A stretch of 64,000 bases of DNA from Tetraselmis striata (GCA_006384855.1 VCJN01003309.1:62001-126000); one strand, 5' to 3'. Numbered from the stretch's first letter, positions 23,050 through 34,229 are shown. The notes: generated by a model from the letters alone, not told the origin. Numbers and translations: made by a program.

Positions 23050-24487
23050 TATCGAGTCCTCCCCTCCCTAGTGAGCGCGTCCACCTGCGCCTTGCGCTCG
23101 GGGCCGTCCTCCTCCGTCACCACATTCTGCAACCCCCACCGCGTGACGAACCACGCAGCTCCTTGCAGGCGCTTGTACATGTGCCCAAGCACCGCCAGTC
23201 GTGACACCGAACGCACCACCGCTGGGGACGCGGTGGTGCGTTCGGTGGACGTTTCCATGTGGTGCAAGCAGTCCTCCATGACCCAGCCGGGCTGCACCGT
23301 CACCTTGCCTGACCCTGCAGTCATGGAGGGGAATGCCGTTACGCCCACGCCCACGCCCACGCCCGGGGGGGGGGGGGGGGGGGAGGGGTTTACCTTTCGA
23401 TTCTTGGACACTGCAAACGAAGGGCGCAACCCGCGTTCAAAGTTGCTGGGTATCGGGACTAAAGCCTGGCGCCGGTCTTCCTGCTTCATAGCTCGGAATC
23501 CAATGTGGCCCTGCACGGTGACAAATTTCCTCCAGAAGTCCCTTCCCAAGCCAAAAAAAAACAGGTGGAACGGCGCGAGGGGGAAGAGGTTGACCATGCT
23601 GACATAGCCCCTGACCACATGCACATGGCACACGCCATGGCAGCCAGTGTACTGCTTGGCCTCCGCCAGCCGGGTTGTGTTGACCGCACGCCGGGCAAGG
23701 TGCGTGATTCACTGGACAAGTCATCGCCTTCATGGACGGTTACCAAGCGAGCCTCCCCGTCCGCATCCACAGGGGGGTGCTCCTGGGCAGCCGTCATAGC
23801 CTCCACAACCTGCCACGCCGACCGGGCGGGTGCGTGTGATTCCATACAACCGCAGTTGAGTGGTGCCACCAGCACGCAGGCCGGGCCCACTCACCTCTGA
23901 ACGCAGAAGGCCCACAATGCCCCCGTCCTCGAAAACAGCGCGCCACTGGGTCGCCCCGCCGTAGTCCTCCAACACCCACTCGGTAACGACGCCGGTTATC
24001 ACGCCGTAGTGCCATACCCCCCGGAACTTCTTGGCGATGACCTTCATGTAGAAGTCGCCGGAATCGCCTTTCCATATCACGCCCTCATCGCGGGTTCCAC
24101 GCCCGCCGGCGGCCACGCAGGCGCGTCGATGTCCATACCGTCTTCGCCAACGGGGTCCTCCCCCACGCCCATCACATCGTCCACCTTCGAGCCGCCGTCG
24201 TCCGAGACCGGCGCCGGCGGGCCGTTTCCGACGGCTGCAGCTACTCCTGCTGCCGCCCCTGTTGTTGTTGCTGCTGCTGCTGCCGCCCCTGCTGCTGCTG
24301 CTTGTGATAAGGCGGCCTTGCGGCGCAACTTAGCCGCACGCTTCAACGAGTGGCTACAGTTCGGGAATTTTAGGAAGTGCCGCTCTCGCGCCATCTTATC
24401 ACAAGTGCCCGTCACGTTGCCCCGGCAGTGCTTGCATGAGTACACGCCATCCTTCGACACACTCGCTATCCATCCCTTTGCCGGCAT
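23050..24487 (-). CDS. Uncharacterised spliced gene of the CACTA-like element (zinc-finger and Tudor-like parts)
   Basis: Read from 24487 leftwards: MPAKGWIASVSKDGVYSCKH, with C-x2-C and a later His in a BED-like finger; an Ala-rich linker encoded by a GCT/GCC run; an acidic stretch; then KKFRGVWHYGVITGVV...YGGATQWRAVFEDGG, which resembles a Tudor/chromo-like barrel, ending at a strong donor (GAG/GTGAGTGGG near 23897). Further coding includes QVVEAMTAAQEHPPVDADGE (acceptor near 23809), HLFFFGLGRDFWRKFVTVQG, ending at donor AAAG/GTAAAC near 23391, and QPGWVMEDCLHHMETS down to ~23050. C-tracts on the sense strand mark the introns. Exon joins are incomplete and the 3' end abuts or enters the minisatellite. 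It is probably the element's transposase or an accessory protein; no catalytic core was recognised. Confidence 0.4.
23205..23247. repeat. Perfect 18-bp inverted repeat (stem-loop)
   Basis: Arms CACCGAACGCACCACCGC (23205-23222) and its exact complement (23230-23247) enclose a 7-nt loop TGGGGAC. It lies in the coding-like stretch of the minus gene just before the minisatellite. Its origin is unknown. Confidence 0.9.
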
Positions 24488-25068
24488 GCCTGCTGCCGCG
24501 CGCGAGGGGCGGGGGGGGGGGGGGTTGAGAGTTGGGGTGGATGTAACCCACCACCGGCAGGCAACACAGATGCGAGTGCGCGGCTGTCCGCGCTTGATTC
24601 AACGGTGAGCGGCGGTGACCGTGAGGCGACCCCATACTTCATGCGCGTGCTGGGGCGTTACACAATCATCAGCAGTTAGGGCGGCTGCATTAAAACGCGC
24701 ACCTACGAACACCACCTACCGCCTACCACCTACCGTACCACCTACATCCGCCCACACCTCCGCCCGTCGTGCCGCACATCGCGGCACACCGCGGGGTCAG
24801 CGGTCAGCGATGTGCGGTCAGCGATGTGCGGCGATGTGCAATGAGTGCGTACATCCGCCTGTACTTAGCCCGGGTGCTCCGCGTCGGCGGGCGACACGCG
24901 AGCCCGCGTGCGCATATCAATTTGATGAAATTATGGAAACGAGAAATTCATATAGTACTTTACAGGTCGCCCGCGATAGTCGTCGCTACTGGGTATGAAA
25001 TCCACGTCCCTCGTCCGTCCCGTATCGTCCCCGTATGTCGTCGTTCGTCACCAGTAGGGCACATTTAC

Positions 25069-25090
25069 GTCACATCTGAATCTCACAGTG
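25069..25090 (-). repeat. Right terminal inverted repeat of the CACTA-like element
   Basis: Exact inverse of 13240-13261, followed by the target duplication TAG (25091-25093). Confidence 0.93.
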
Positions 25091-25133
25091 TAGTGGCACA
25101 CATGTTGGAGGAGCACCCGCCTCCCGGATTTGT

Positions 25134-27930
25134 CCCCGGCATTGACATCACAACCGAGAATGAGCGCCGTGACGCCAACCTGACCTTCTTCCGGTCTATC
25201 CAAAAGACCAGGACGCACACCACGGCCATAGCCACTGACCTTCATGTCTGTACGTAACGCCTCCCGATGCCAAGCCACAAAGGCAAACGGGGCGTCACGT
25301 CGGGCATTATAAAACTCTCCCTACCCAAGGTGGACGCTATCGAGGCCATCCGCCTGCAAACGGACCCCATCACGGCCCCCGCCAACAAACTATACACCAA
25401 TGTCGGAGTACCGGTGCTCCCCCGCATCGATGCCCAAGCTATCTCTCAAGACCTCCGTGCACAACGCACAATATTCATATCCAGCCCGATGTTCGAGGAC
25501 TGGTCCGGCCCAGAGCTACATGCGTGGCTGACCAACATCCTCACTCCTATGCACGACATAGAAAGGGCCGCCAATGCCAGGGGCACCACCCGCCACCCGA
25601 AAAACCTCTCCAAGGTGGTAGAGACATGCACGGCTCAGGCTTGGGACGAGCATGACTCCCCCGCTACCACCAACCCATGCAACACACCGATCAACCCGAC
25701 GGCGGAGGTTCGCCTCCCCGACTCTGCCATATACGAGCTCCTCGAAGTCGTCCACATTCACAAACCTCGCCTCCCCGCCCACACGGCCCGGCTGGAGCTA
25801 GCCACTACCAAAGCTGCCGACATGCTGGCCCCGGCTGCCCAAGGGGCGGTCATCTGCCTCCCGGCAACATCCTTTATGCCCGAGCTCCATCTACAAATGA
25901 GTAAAACCCCATTGCCAGACACCTCGCACTATGGCCAACCACCGCCCAATCCATTCAGTGACAACTTCTTCACCTACGTTGTCGACTGCCACACTTCTCC
26001 TTTAGACCCCCCTCCACCAAACCCCTGCCCGGACCTACACAGATGGCAGAGGCGGTGGTCGATGCACTCCGCTGCGATCACGCGGCGCTCCAAGAGGGGA
26101 GCCCACACACCATGGCCCGCCTGTCCGAGGAACTCCGGGAGGCCGGTGTTGACCCAAACCTATACCCGGCGACCCTTGACATGTACAAGTGCCGGTCCGG
26201 GGCCACCGCAATACATCGCCGTCCCATCTCCAATGAACCCGGGGCTTCGCGCTTCGCCATGTCCCTCCTATCCCCCCTAGGCGTCATCTTCGCGGTCCAC
26301 TCGAAGCACGTTTGCCTCCGCATAGAGGATGACCATGAGGCGCCAGGCCGCTATAGGGTGTGTCCTCCTCCCCCTAAAACCCCTCCCAATATAGCCGCAG
26401 GCAACCTCTCCCGACGCCCAGCGTGGTTGCTCAGCGCCACCCCAGGCAGCAACGTTGTCCTCCGCTTCCTGGATGTCTCTTTGGGCGCCTACGGCGGAGG
26501 CGGCGCCCTTGAGGCATACACCAAGTCCACACACACCGAGCCGAACGCACCGAGTTCCCGAACGCGGTGATGTCCCAGCTTACGGGCTGGACCACCGTGG
26601 AATCTATCCGCCACACCAAGAAACAAAGGTATGTGGACCCCAGACGCTCACATCCCGGACGCCTCCCCCGGCCCGTACGACTCACACCGGTCGCGGCAGA
26701 GGCCGCGGCCCAATCGACGGCTCCGGCCGCACGTCCGGCCTCGGAAGAGGCCATGGGCAAGGCCGCGGCCGCATCCCGCCACCCATCGCCTCAGAGTCAG
26801 AGGCACAACACAGCCCACCTCGCGAGGAGGCACCGGACGTAGCCGTCTCCACTCGCATCCGCACCCAACCAACCCGCCCAGTTATTGCCAGAGGCATGAC
26901 CACCGGGGGCGGCCCACAACCCGCCCAAAGCCATGGCCCCGGTCCCCGGAAGAAACGCGTGGCGCACAAACACACCCTCCCCCCTCCCGGTCAACTCCGG
27001 TCTTGCCTTCCCCCCACTCCGGAAGCTCCCAGCGGGCCAGACCCCGCCTCCCGGAAGACCTCACCACAAGAGACACCTCCCCGGAGAATGTCCGCCGCAC
27101 CCTCCTTGTCCAAGAAGCGGTCGACCGAATGGACCGCAGCTCCCCCCGCAGACGCATCTGCATCGCAAAAAGAATTGCCTCCCTCAGCACGGGCGGCCCG
27201 CTCCACTCCCTCACCCCATCTCCCTCACCCGCTCTCCCCAGTGATGACTAGCGGATGACCGACGAAGAACCATACTCAGGCGCCGAGCTCGACGACGTGG
27301 TCGAAGAAGAAGACTACATGGACACAAACGGGGAAGGCTTTTGAGCCCCGCATGTCCACACAAAAAACCCCATACGCCCCAACGAGCGAAGCGCCAATCG
27401 CAACCTCCGATGGCCTCGCGTAATCCACCATATTCCCCCCAATCACAACCACCACTACCACGGGCTTAAGACGGCATCTCTATTGGTGGCGGAGACCCCT
27501 GTACGGGGCGCGGGGCAAGGCGGGACGCCTCGGCTGCCTCAGTCCGCCTGCGCTTCCTCTGCGGGACATACCCCACCAATGAGAATGGACGGCAATATGG
27601 CGCCGCCCTAGCTAGACGCCAAGCAACGGGTCGAAGTTGAACATAGAGGCCAAAACCTAGAGGATGCCTAGGGCTCTGTAATGAACTGGGCGCGGAAGAC
27701 GGAGATGCCGCGAAGTCGGAGACATCAGATATGAGGGGCGGCCCAAGGTTGCGACGCGGAAGGAGGCGGGGATGGAAACAGAAGAGGAAGGCCGGTAGCC
27801 GGAGCTGTAATACACATTTGTGTCCCTATTATGGTTAGAGATGGCAGGCCCTAAGAGCAGCTCAGTCTGGGCGGTGGAGATAGAGCAGCAGACTGGCATG
27901 TTGAAATCAATTTTAATTTTAATTTCAATT
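25134..27930 (+). mobile_element. LINE-like element carrying only an ORF1 (family B), inserted in the PAT-type recombinase region
   Basis: Left flank CCCGGATTTGT and right flank CCCGGTTTGT look like an imperfect ~10-bp target duplication. The 3' end is an AT-rich hexamer-like tail (TTTTAATTTTAATTTCAATT) after a ~180-bp 3' region that recurs at 36653-36835 (minus) and 38645-38820 (plus); those 5'-truncated relatives support target-primed retrotransposition. No reverse transcriptase or endonuclease is present, and the 5' end precedes ORF1 by about 130 bp. It is therefore best read as a non-autonomous, half-LINE-like element mobilised by a partner. It is younger than the PAT element it sits in. 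Confidence 0.6.
25267..27343 (+). pseudogene. ORF1-like protein of LINE family B (frame-shifted)
   Basis: The first frame (25267-26040) reads MPSHKGKRGVTSGIIKLSLP, then an ELHAWLTNILTPMHDIERAA region. Coding continues in another frame from 26043 (LREAGVDPNLYPATLDMYKC, then VLRFLDVSLGAYGGGG), and then in a third with an RG-rich segment (GRGRGRGPIDGSGR, GRGHGQGRGR). It ends with an acidic tail (EEPYSGAELDDVVEEEDYMD, stop near 27341). RG-rich and basic C-terminal regions are usual in nucleic-acid-binding ORF1 proteins. At least two frame changes show it is broken. I do not recognise a named ORF1 domain. Confidence 0.45.
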
Positions 27931-28184
27931 TCCCCGGTTTGTGTTGACGTCACACTCTCTCCGCAAAGGCGCGGCCACTGCGGCGTACGCCATCGGCGTG
28001 GTAGGTGCTGCAGAAGATCAAGCACTTTGGCGGTTGGGCGCAGTTTTCCAGCGTCGTGCCCGACTACATCAATCCCACGGCGCTGCCGTGTGCGGCATCG
28101 TGGCAGCTGTTCGGCTGGCTTACCCCTTGGGCGACAGGCTGCCCGCCCATGGGCGGCATGATGGCAAATGCAGCCCCACAATAA
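27931..28184 (+). other. Tyrosine recombinase region of the PAT-type element, part after the insertions
   Basis: Conserved box II (TSHSLRKGAATAAYAIGV) is visible at the left edge, followed by the His-Gly-Trp region and an Asp-Tyr-Ile-Asn motif that carries the catalytic Tyr in this family. The region ends inside repeat B1. Fossil. Confidence 0.8.
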
Positions 28185-28193
28185 TGGTTAAAT
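28162..28193 (+). repeat. Split direct repeat B1
   Basis: GGCAAATGCAGCCCCACAAT plus ...GGTTAAAT, repeated with small differences as B2 at 28518-28546. It lies immediately before A2. Confidence 0.85.
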
Positions 28194-28215
28194 GTTCATA
28201 TTGGTAATATAGAGG

Positions 28216-28427
28216 TATGATTACACCGGGCTATTCTGTCACCGGCACTGGTAACGTTAAGATTCTAGTTTGAATGCTAGCTACATGTATTCGCAGTACG
28301 CGTACCGCTTGGACTTCCCGATGTCCAGCGGCGCTAGCGACAGCATGCGACAGGCATGCTACATGACTCGCCCGCACCACGAGGGGAGTCCACCTTCTGC
28401 CTTTGCGCCAACTGACCAGCTAGCGCA
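28216..28427 (+). repeat. Split direct repeat A2
   Basis: Second copy of A, matching 8953-9170. It lies between B1 and B2, as expected for a PAT-class element. Confidence 0.88.
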
Positions 28428-28517
28428 CCCCACCCACCCCGCTATGCTACCCTTTTCAATGCGGACAGTACGCTCCGTGGGCCTACTCACACCCAGAATG
28501 TAACAGATGCACATCTT

Positions 28518-28546
28518 TGGCAAATGCGGCCCCACAATGGTTAAAT
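28518..28546 (+). repeat. Split direct repeat B2 (3' end of the PAT-type element)
   Basis: GGCAAATGCGGCCCCACAAT plus GGTTAAAT, matching B1. It marks the right end of the element. Confidence 0.82.
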
Positions 28547-29567
28547 TTTACACTGGTCGGCGGCTTCGTGGGGGTGTTTTTTGGTCGGGAATGATCGAAG
28601 CGAATTCTTGACCCAAAACACCCCCAACATCCGCTACCGCTATACTGCGTCGCGGCAGTCATCCGCAGCCGTTTACAGCCGCCTAAATTTGCGAATCGTA
28701 TACGGGTTTCCCATACCCGTATTTATATTTACCTACAGGTACTACCGTACGACTACGGCTGCGGTCGGGTAAAAGACAAGGCCTTAACCGTAGTACTCGT
28801 ACGGGTACGTACGTACCTGTATACAACATATGTTAAGATCCATGTGGACATGCGGTCCATGTGTACATACAGGGTATTCGGGTCGCGGCCCTCTTGTGGT
28901 AAGCGGCTACCCGCTGACCTCTGAAGCCCTTCGATGCGGTCAGTGCATGCCACGACCCGCATTTCTACAGGTACCACCATCACGCGTTGCCCTGCTGCAA
29001 ATACCGCACACATACAAGAAACTGCGCTACTCCCTCGACCCTCCCCATGAGCGGGGTTTCCGGCAGGATGCCATATTTTTGCGTGCGCTCCATCGTTGTG
29101 TTTAGCTTGTTGATTTCCACATCTGCACAGCAGGTGCGCCACGCCGCCCGCATGCTAAAATTGCGTAACGCGGGCTGTATCCGTAACGCGTAGACAACAT
29201 CATGCGACGGTTTACAGACGAAAGTTGCGGCCACAACCTGTGCCAGTGCGAGCAAACCTAGGTACCAGTAGTCGCTACTGGTATCCCACAAAGGGAGCAA
29301 GTGGTGAATTTGGCTACCTCCAGCGATGCATGGCGATCAGATCGCAGGGCGTCGGTTCCAAACCGGACGAGCAGTCGGGGCGGCCCGGCCTGACACATGC
29401 GGGGCCGGGATCTGCAGCCCCGCTTCTCCGCCTCCCCCCCCCCCCCCCCCCCCCCCCACCACCACGAACCTCTAAGGGGATTATAGACCACTAGAAGTGG
29501 GGAAGCCCAAGTCACATCTTTCATGTACGGTCTATGCCGCGATTTGACCCTATAACTTGCACCCCAG
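28547..29567. other. Intergenic/upstream region with palindromes, no gene recognised
   Basis: Contains short inverted repeats (for example ATACGGGT/ACCCGTAT near 28700, GTACGGGTACGTACGTAC near 28800, and ACCAGTAG-TCG-CTACTGGT at 29264-29282), then a C-tract near 29436-29457. The last ~100 bp act as the intron end before the protease exon at 29568 (acceptor CACCCCAG). No upstream exon of the protease was identified here. Confidence 0.5.
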
Positions 29568-31692
29568 GAGCTGCCGCTGCCCGTGGTGGTTCCCGATTTG
29601 GAGAGCCTGGTGACGACGCGCAGCGGAGGAGGCGGCGGCCTAGGCGTGGCAGATGAGGATCCCCGCATCGAGGAGTTTCTCAAGCAGCGCACCCAGGAGT
29701 TTCAAGACAGCAAGGAGGCTACCAAGGCCGTGGAGGCCAGGCTGCGTGGACCAGACACCTCGGTTCGTACCGGCGGACCTGGGCCGATCCGTTTCCACCT
29801 CGACTACGACCAGATGAACGACTTTGGCGACGCCACACTGGCGCAGAAGCTGGCTCTGGTTCGGGATGAGATCATGCCACTGGCCGCCGCCGACCTGAGC
29901 TCCCGCCTGCTTGTGCGTGCGCCTCCCGCGGACAAGCTCTACCTACCATCTCCATGCAAAAACTCCTACACAGTGGACGGCGAGACTCTGTGCACTGAGT
30001 ACCGGAGGAACTACGACAATCCTGGCTGGTGCTACGAGCCGGACGGCATCAGGCACGACTCGAAGTACTTCCGGGACTACGAGCTGTGCACGGCCCCCTC
30101 GCAAGACTCGTGCACTACCACCTCCGGCGGCGAGGGCGTCAAGGACAAAGACATCATCATCTACGTCATCGCTGACCAAGCCAACTGCAACGGGGAGTAT
30201 GCACACGCCCTGGCGTGCGAGTTCGATACGGATACCAACCGACCGCTCGCTGGAGGCATCAACTTTTGCCCCAACGCCTTCGGCGTCGACTCGGACCCGA
30301 AGGTGGTGGCCGCAGTTGCCGTGCACGAGATGCTACATGTCCTGTTCTTTAGCACCTGGCTGGTGCAATATCAGTTCATCGGCGAGAGTGGGGAGGGCTA
30401 CACGCACGCGGAGCGCTACACCACTGATGTACATGGCCGGACGGTGCTGAAGACGCCCAAGGTGCAGGAGGTGGCGCGCGACTACTTTGGCTGCCCCTCC
30501 GCAGAGGGTATGGCACTGGAGGATGGCGGCTCCATGTCCCACTGGGAGTCGTCCACTCTGCGCGGCGACGTCATGGGCCCGCGTGCGGATGGCACTGGTA
30601 AAGCCAACATTGGTCCGCTGACAGCAGCGATGGCAGAGGACAGCGGCTGGTACTTTGCAAATTGGGAGAATGTGACGCCCAACAGCTATGGCTACAAGGC
30701 CGGCTGCGACTTCCTGACACACACCTGCACAGACTTCGTCGCAGCCAATCCCAGCCAGAAATTATTTTGCCCGCCGGGGGATTCCGGGTTCCGCTGCTCT
30801 GACAACAACGCATTTGTGGCGACATGCCTGGCTGATCCCACGTTCCACCCTGAGTGCGAGGTGCCAATGTCGCCAATGACCCTTCGCCACCCGGGCAAGC
30901 CGGGGGTCGTCATCACACACAACTGCTACGACCCCTCCATGCAGCCTCTGAACGACAACCTTCTAGGCAACTTCTTTCGGCGCCAACTCGCGCTGCATGG
31001 ACATCCGTGGCAGCATGAAGTCACCGGAGGGCTACAACCTCCCCTGGCCTCGCTGCCTCAAGATGTCGTGCACCGCCACCGGCATGCTGCAGCTAGACCT
31101 GGGCTCGGGCACCAAGGTGGACTGCCCTACCGGGGAAGACGTGGTGCTGAGTGGCACGGCGGGCTGGGTGGGGCACCTTTGGCCCCTGCCCGGACAACAC
31201 CGAGACGTGCGCTGGGCTGACGTGCCCCGACGACTGCAGCGGCAACGGCGTGTGTATGGGAGGCGAGTGTGCGTGCTTCTTATCCTACATCGGGTCCGAC
31301 TGCTCCACGGAGATCTGCACACCCGGCCACTGCGGCGGCGAGTGCGTGCCGGAGCTGGGCATCTGCGCCGAGGGTGGCCCTGCCCCTACCCCCAGCCCCA
31401 CCCCCTCTCCTACTCCCAGCCCCACCCCGCTCCTACGCCCAGCCCCACTCCCTCTCCTACCCCCAGCCCAACCCCCTCTCCTACCCCGAGCGCGGGGTCC
31501 TTTTCCACGGTCACAGCATCACTGACATGCGAGATCAATGTGGGCAAGATTCGTCTGGAATGGGATGACGTAGGGCAGAGGGCGCGGTGCGTCAACAGCA
31601 ACACGGATCAAGTGCTCGGGGAGCTGATCTGCGCTGCAAACGTGAACATTGACCACTCGGGGGCGGGCCTCTTGGCCACCTGCATCCCGTAG
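29568..31692 (+). CDS. Leishmanolysin-like (peptidase M8) metalloprotease with EGF-like and Pro-rich tail; 5' partial
   Basis: The zinc site HEMLH lies at 30324-30338, the third His ligand in SMSHWESS (His codon 30540-30542), and a Met-turn DVMGPR follows: the M8 arrangement HExxH...H...M. Many paired Cys surround it. Downstream are a C-x-x-DCSGNGVCMGGECACF EGF-like domain and repeated PSPTP motifs (Pro-rich, as in algal matrix proteins), then a C-terminal Cys-containing piece ending with TAG (31690-31692). The first exon seen begins at 29568 after acceptor CACCCCAG; upstream exons with signal peptide are missing or displaced. Frame changes occur near 30972-30980, near 31150-31165 (GGGTGGGG) and in the Pro repeats. 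These are either lesions or sequence errors in homopolymers, as no introns fit. Expected role: secreted or surface protease in wall or matrix remodelling. Plus strand, just right of the PAT insertion. Confidence 0.75.
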
Positions 31693-33546
31693 GCAGGCCT
31701 TCCGCGCCTGCCGATGGCCGCAGTGGGTCCCACAGGGCCATGTGATTGTGAAGCCGACAATCATGCCAGCCCGCGCTGTTAGGAGGAAACGGTGGACATC
31801 GCAGCGAAATGCGCATGTAGCATGAGGAGCCCCGCACCGCGAAGTTGCCGCTGGCAACACGGGACTGAGATAGTGTCCCAGCAGTACTGGTCCCTCACAG
31901 TAGTTATAGTCGTTAGGTCACACATGCCTGGTGCAGCGATTGTGCCGCATGCTGTATTTATGCCGGGAGCCCGGGGTGCTGTCTTGCGGCGCAATCGTGT
32001 AAACATTCAATGGTACTACTTCAGCGTGCCAGCTCTCCTCTGTAGGTGTCGCCGGACAGGGTTGGGCTTTGGCAAGCTCTGCACCGCAGAGCTTTTGTTG
32101 AGCTACGACACCGCAGCCTGCAGTACGGGGAAAACTCGGGCTGCTGTGCAGTAACGTAAGCTTAGGCGCGTCACCTGGGACACGGTGGTGAGGGTCACGG
32201 GCACTGGACATCAGGCGCATGGTGGTGGAACCGGCCGTTGCAGGCCACACACAAGCACTGTACCCGCACATCCCGCTGCCATTGGAGGTCACACCAATCC
32301 CTCTTTCACACCCTCGCCAGCACCTATCCCCACCCCCCTGTGATAGGCGCGCGCCATGGCATGAGGCAAGAGGCGGGCGACGGCAGCAGCTGCTCAGGAC
32401 TTCGGGGAGCGCGGCGGTCTAGCCTTCCGCACCTGCGAGTTCCTGCCATAGACCCGTCGCGGGGACCCGTTGGCGTGGTGGAAGACTCGCGGGCGCTCCT
32501 TCCCTCAGATTGATAGCGTTGCTAGGACTGCTCCATGTGTGTCTGGCTTGCAGATGGAGTGCGAGCGCGTGTTTCTTTTATGCTGACCTCATCACGATGC
32601 ATCTCAGGAGAAGGATGAGCCTGGAGAACATGAGGACATGCGTTTCTAATATCCAGAAGATCCTAAGGACTTAAGACTTTCGCGTGAGGCCACCAGGCTG
32701 CTAGGCGTATACTAATGCGCGCACGTTCCTGGCGGTGTGTAGGTAGATATTACCAAGCCGCGTGGCGAGGAACGGCTGGCTCCTGTGGACATGCAAGATG
32801 CCGGTGAAGTTTCATCCGGCCAGCTGCAGTGGGGGAAGGTTGAGGATGCTGAACAACGTGGGCGCGGAGCCCGCCAATGTAGAGGAGGGTTGGGGGACCT
32901 TCTTTATGAAATATTACATAAGTATCGCACTCTTGTGGTCCCTATGCATCACATTCAGCTTGTATCATGCTACACATTGCACACACCTCTGCTGCGAACG
33001 ACATATATGAGAAGCACTGCATGCTGCACTGAATAAGGCTGCAGCAAACTGAACTGCAGGCTGCAGTACGAGAAATCCCACAGGAGCTCAACCCTGGTAT
33101 GTACTCGCATGAGGCACAGGCCATCGTGCCAATAAAGCAGTATATAGTTATGTCTTCCCGTCACCGTCGCCGACGTACATATCCCGTCGCCGTGATGTGT
33201 ACACCGATGAACATGAATATGATGGGGCAGATGACCTTGTATAATTTTGCCTGTGCCCAAGCACTCCAACACAACTTTGCGGCACGATACATATCTTCAT
33301 GTTGTCCCTCGTAGGCCAGAAGACTGTGCATATATGATCCTATAGATATAGGGGTGCAAGTACTATAGTGAGCAGTAGGGACTACTACTGCGATTATGTA
33401 TATATGAGGTATGGTAAACAGTGTATATGTCACCACTGCACATTCCAGAGCCTTCGCGGTAGTTATAGAAGGATAAACCGCCGCTGCGGCGCCCGCGCCT
33501 GCTGAATAAGCCTCGTGAGTGGTCGAAGTAAGGATGTTTTGTAAGC
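31693..33546. other. Intergenic region, no gene recognised
   Basis: Short frames only, none with coding-like composition or motifs. TGTAA, a common algal polyadenylation signal, occurs near 31998 and could serve the upstream protease gene. AATAAAGCAG lies near 33131. Confidence 0.5.
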
Positions 33547-33557
33547 AACAGCTGAAT

Positions 33558-33618
33558 ATCGTAGAGACGCTGCAAGGGTTTCACTGGTGCCAGTCCTGTC
33601 CCGGGGGCGGGAAAAAAA
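33558..33618 (+). mobile_element. 61-bp LINE family A 3' end fragment with target duplication
   Basis: The fragment ends with TCCTGTCCCGGGGGCGGG then an A-run, identical to the 3' end of the LINE at 43863-47150. It is flanked by AACAGCTGAAT at 33547-33557 and 33619-33629. It is a severely 5'-truncated retrotransposed copy. Confidence 0.85.
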
Positions 33619-34229
33619 AACAGCTGAATCAGCTGAACAGATGTAGTATGATAATTACATAAGGGCTTTCACAAAAGCGCACTACAAACAGAACTAACTT
33701 CAACTGTGAAAGGTTGCCAGCAAAAGAGAGACATAAGCCTGAAAACAAGGTCGAGCAGGAGGACAGGGAGCCAAGAACCAAGAAGGAGCCAAGGGAACCA
33801 CGAAGTCACTTAGAACAGCTGTAGTACTTGCGGTATATCATGCAGTGTGTACCGCAGCAAAGACTTGGTATATGTGTATAGATATTCCATACATATGCTA
33901 CTTGTCCGTGAGTACTAATTAGATATGCTAGTTACATGAGCTAGCTGCAAAAGGCGATCAAGAAACCACCCGAAAAGGCAATAGAAAACGTCCACTACAG
34001 CAATTGCGCGGTGGAAGCAGCACCAGATGAGGGTGATGCGGAATGAGTACAGTACAAATGATACGGATGCACATTATTCTGCTATAGAAATTGGTCTCGC
34101 ACGTACATTTCTCTTTCATATGCCAGCGCAGCAGGCGGCTGCGAGGACTCGCGGGGTAGAAGTATTACAGCAGACGAGTGGCGGTACCGGTAGTAGCGCA
34201 GTCCCGCCGATAAAATAATACGCATAGTT

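Larger units (their letters stand above)
13240..25090. mobile_element. CACTA/EnSpm-like DNA transposon nested in the PAT-type element
   Basis: The two ends are perfect inverted repeats of at least 22 bp (13240-13261 and 25069-25090), beginning CACTGTGAGATTCAGATGTG. The element is flanked by TAG at 13237-13239 and 25091-25093. A CACTR terminus with a 3-bp target duplication is diagnostic of the EnSpm/CACTA superfamily. The element is 11,851 bp. No canonical EnSpm transposase was recognised; it carries a minus-strand spliced gene (24487 leftwards), a plus ORF with a Cys-rich motif, 370-bp tandem repeats and a 4.5-kb minisatellite. GT/GC-rich subterminal repeats occur near both ends (14.8 kb GCGGTGTGCGGC; 24.77-24.84 kb inverted GCACATCGC-like). 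It may be non-autonomous or use an unfamiliar transposase. Confidence 0.85.
8953..28546 (+). mobile_element. PAT-type DIRS (tyrosine-recombinase) retrotransposon, with two nested insertions
   Basis: The order of parts is A1 (8953-9170), gag-like region, reverse transcriptase with RNase H, tyrosine recombinase, B1 (28162-28193), A2 (28216-28427), B2 (28518-28546). The A1-core-B1-A2-B2 arrangement of split direct repeats is the hallmark of the PAT class of DIRS elements, known from Volvox and other algae (Kangaroo-like). The recombinase region is interrupted by a CACTA-like transposon (13240-25090) and a LINE-like insertion (about 25134-27930). By eye A1 and A2 differ at roughly one position in seventeen, so the copy is not very young. 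It is a fossil: apart from the two insertions it looks broken in several places. Confidence 0.85.

Noticed and set aside
18277-23633. Open frames of 1500-1700 codons across the minisatellite on both strands
   Set aside because: They arise because the 30-bp unit contains no stop in any frame. Five overlapping giant frames on opposite strands cannot all be genes, and the encoded decapeptide repeats have no independent coding evidence.
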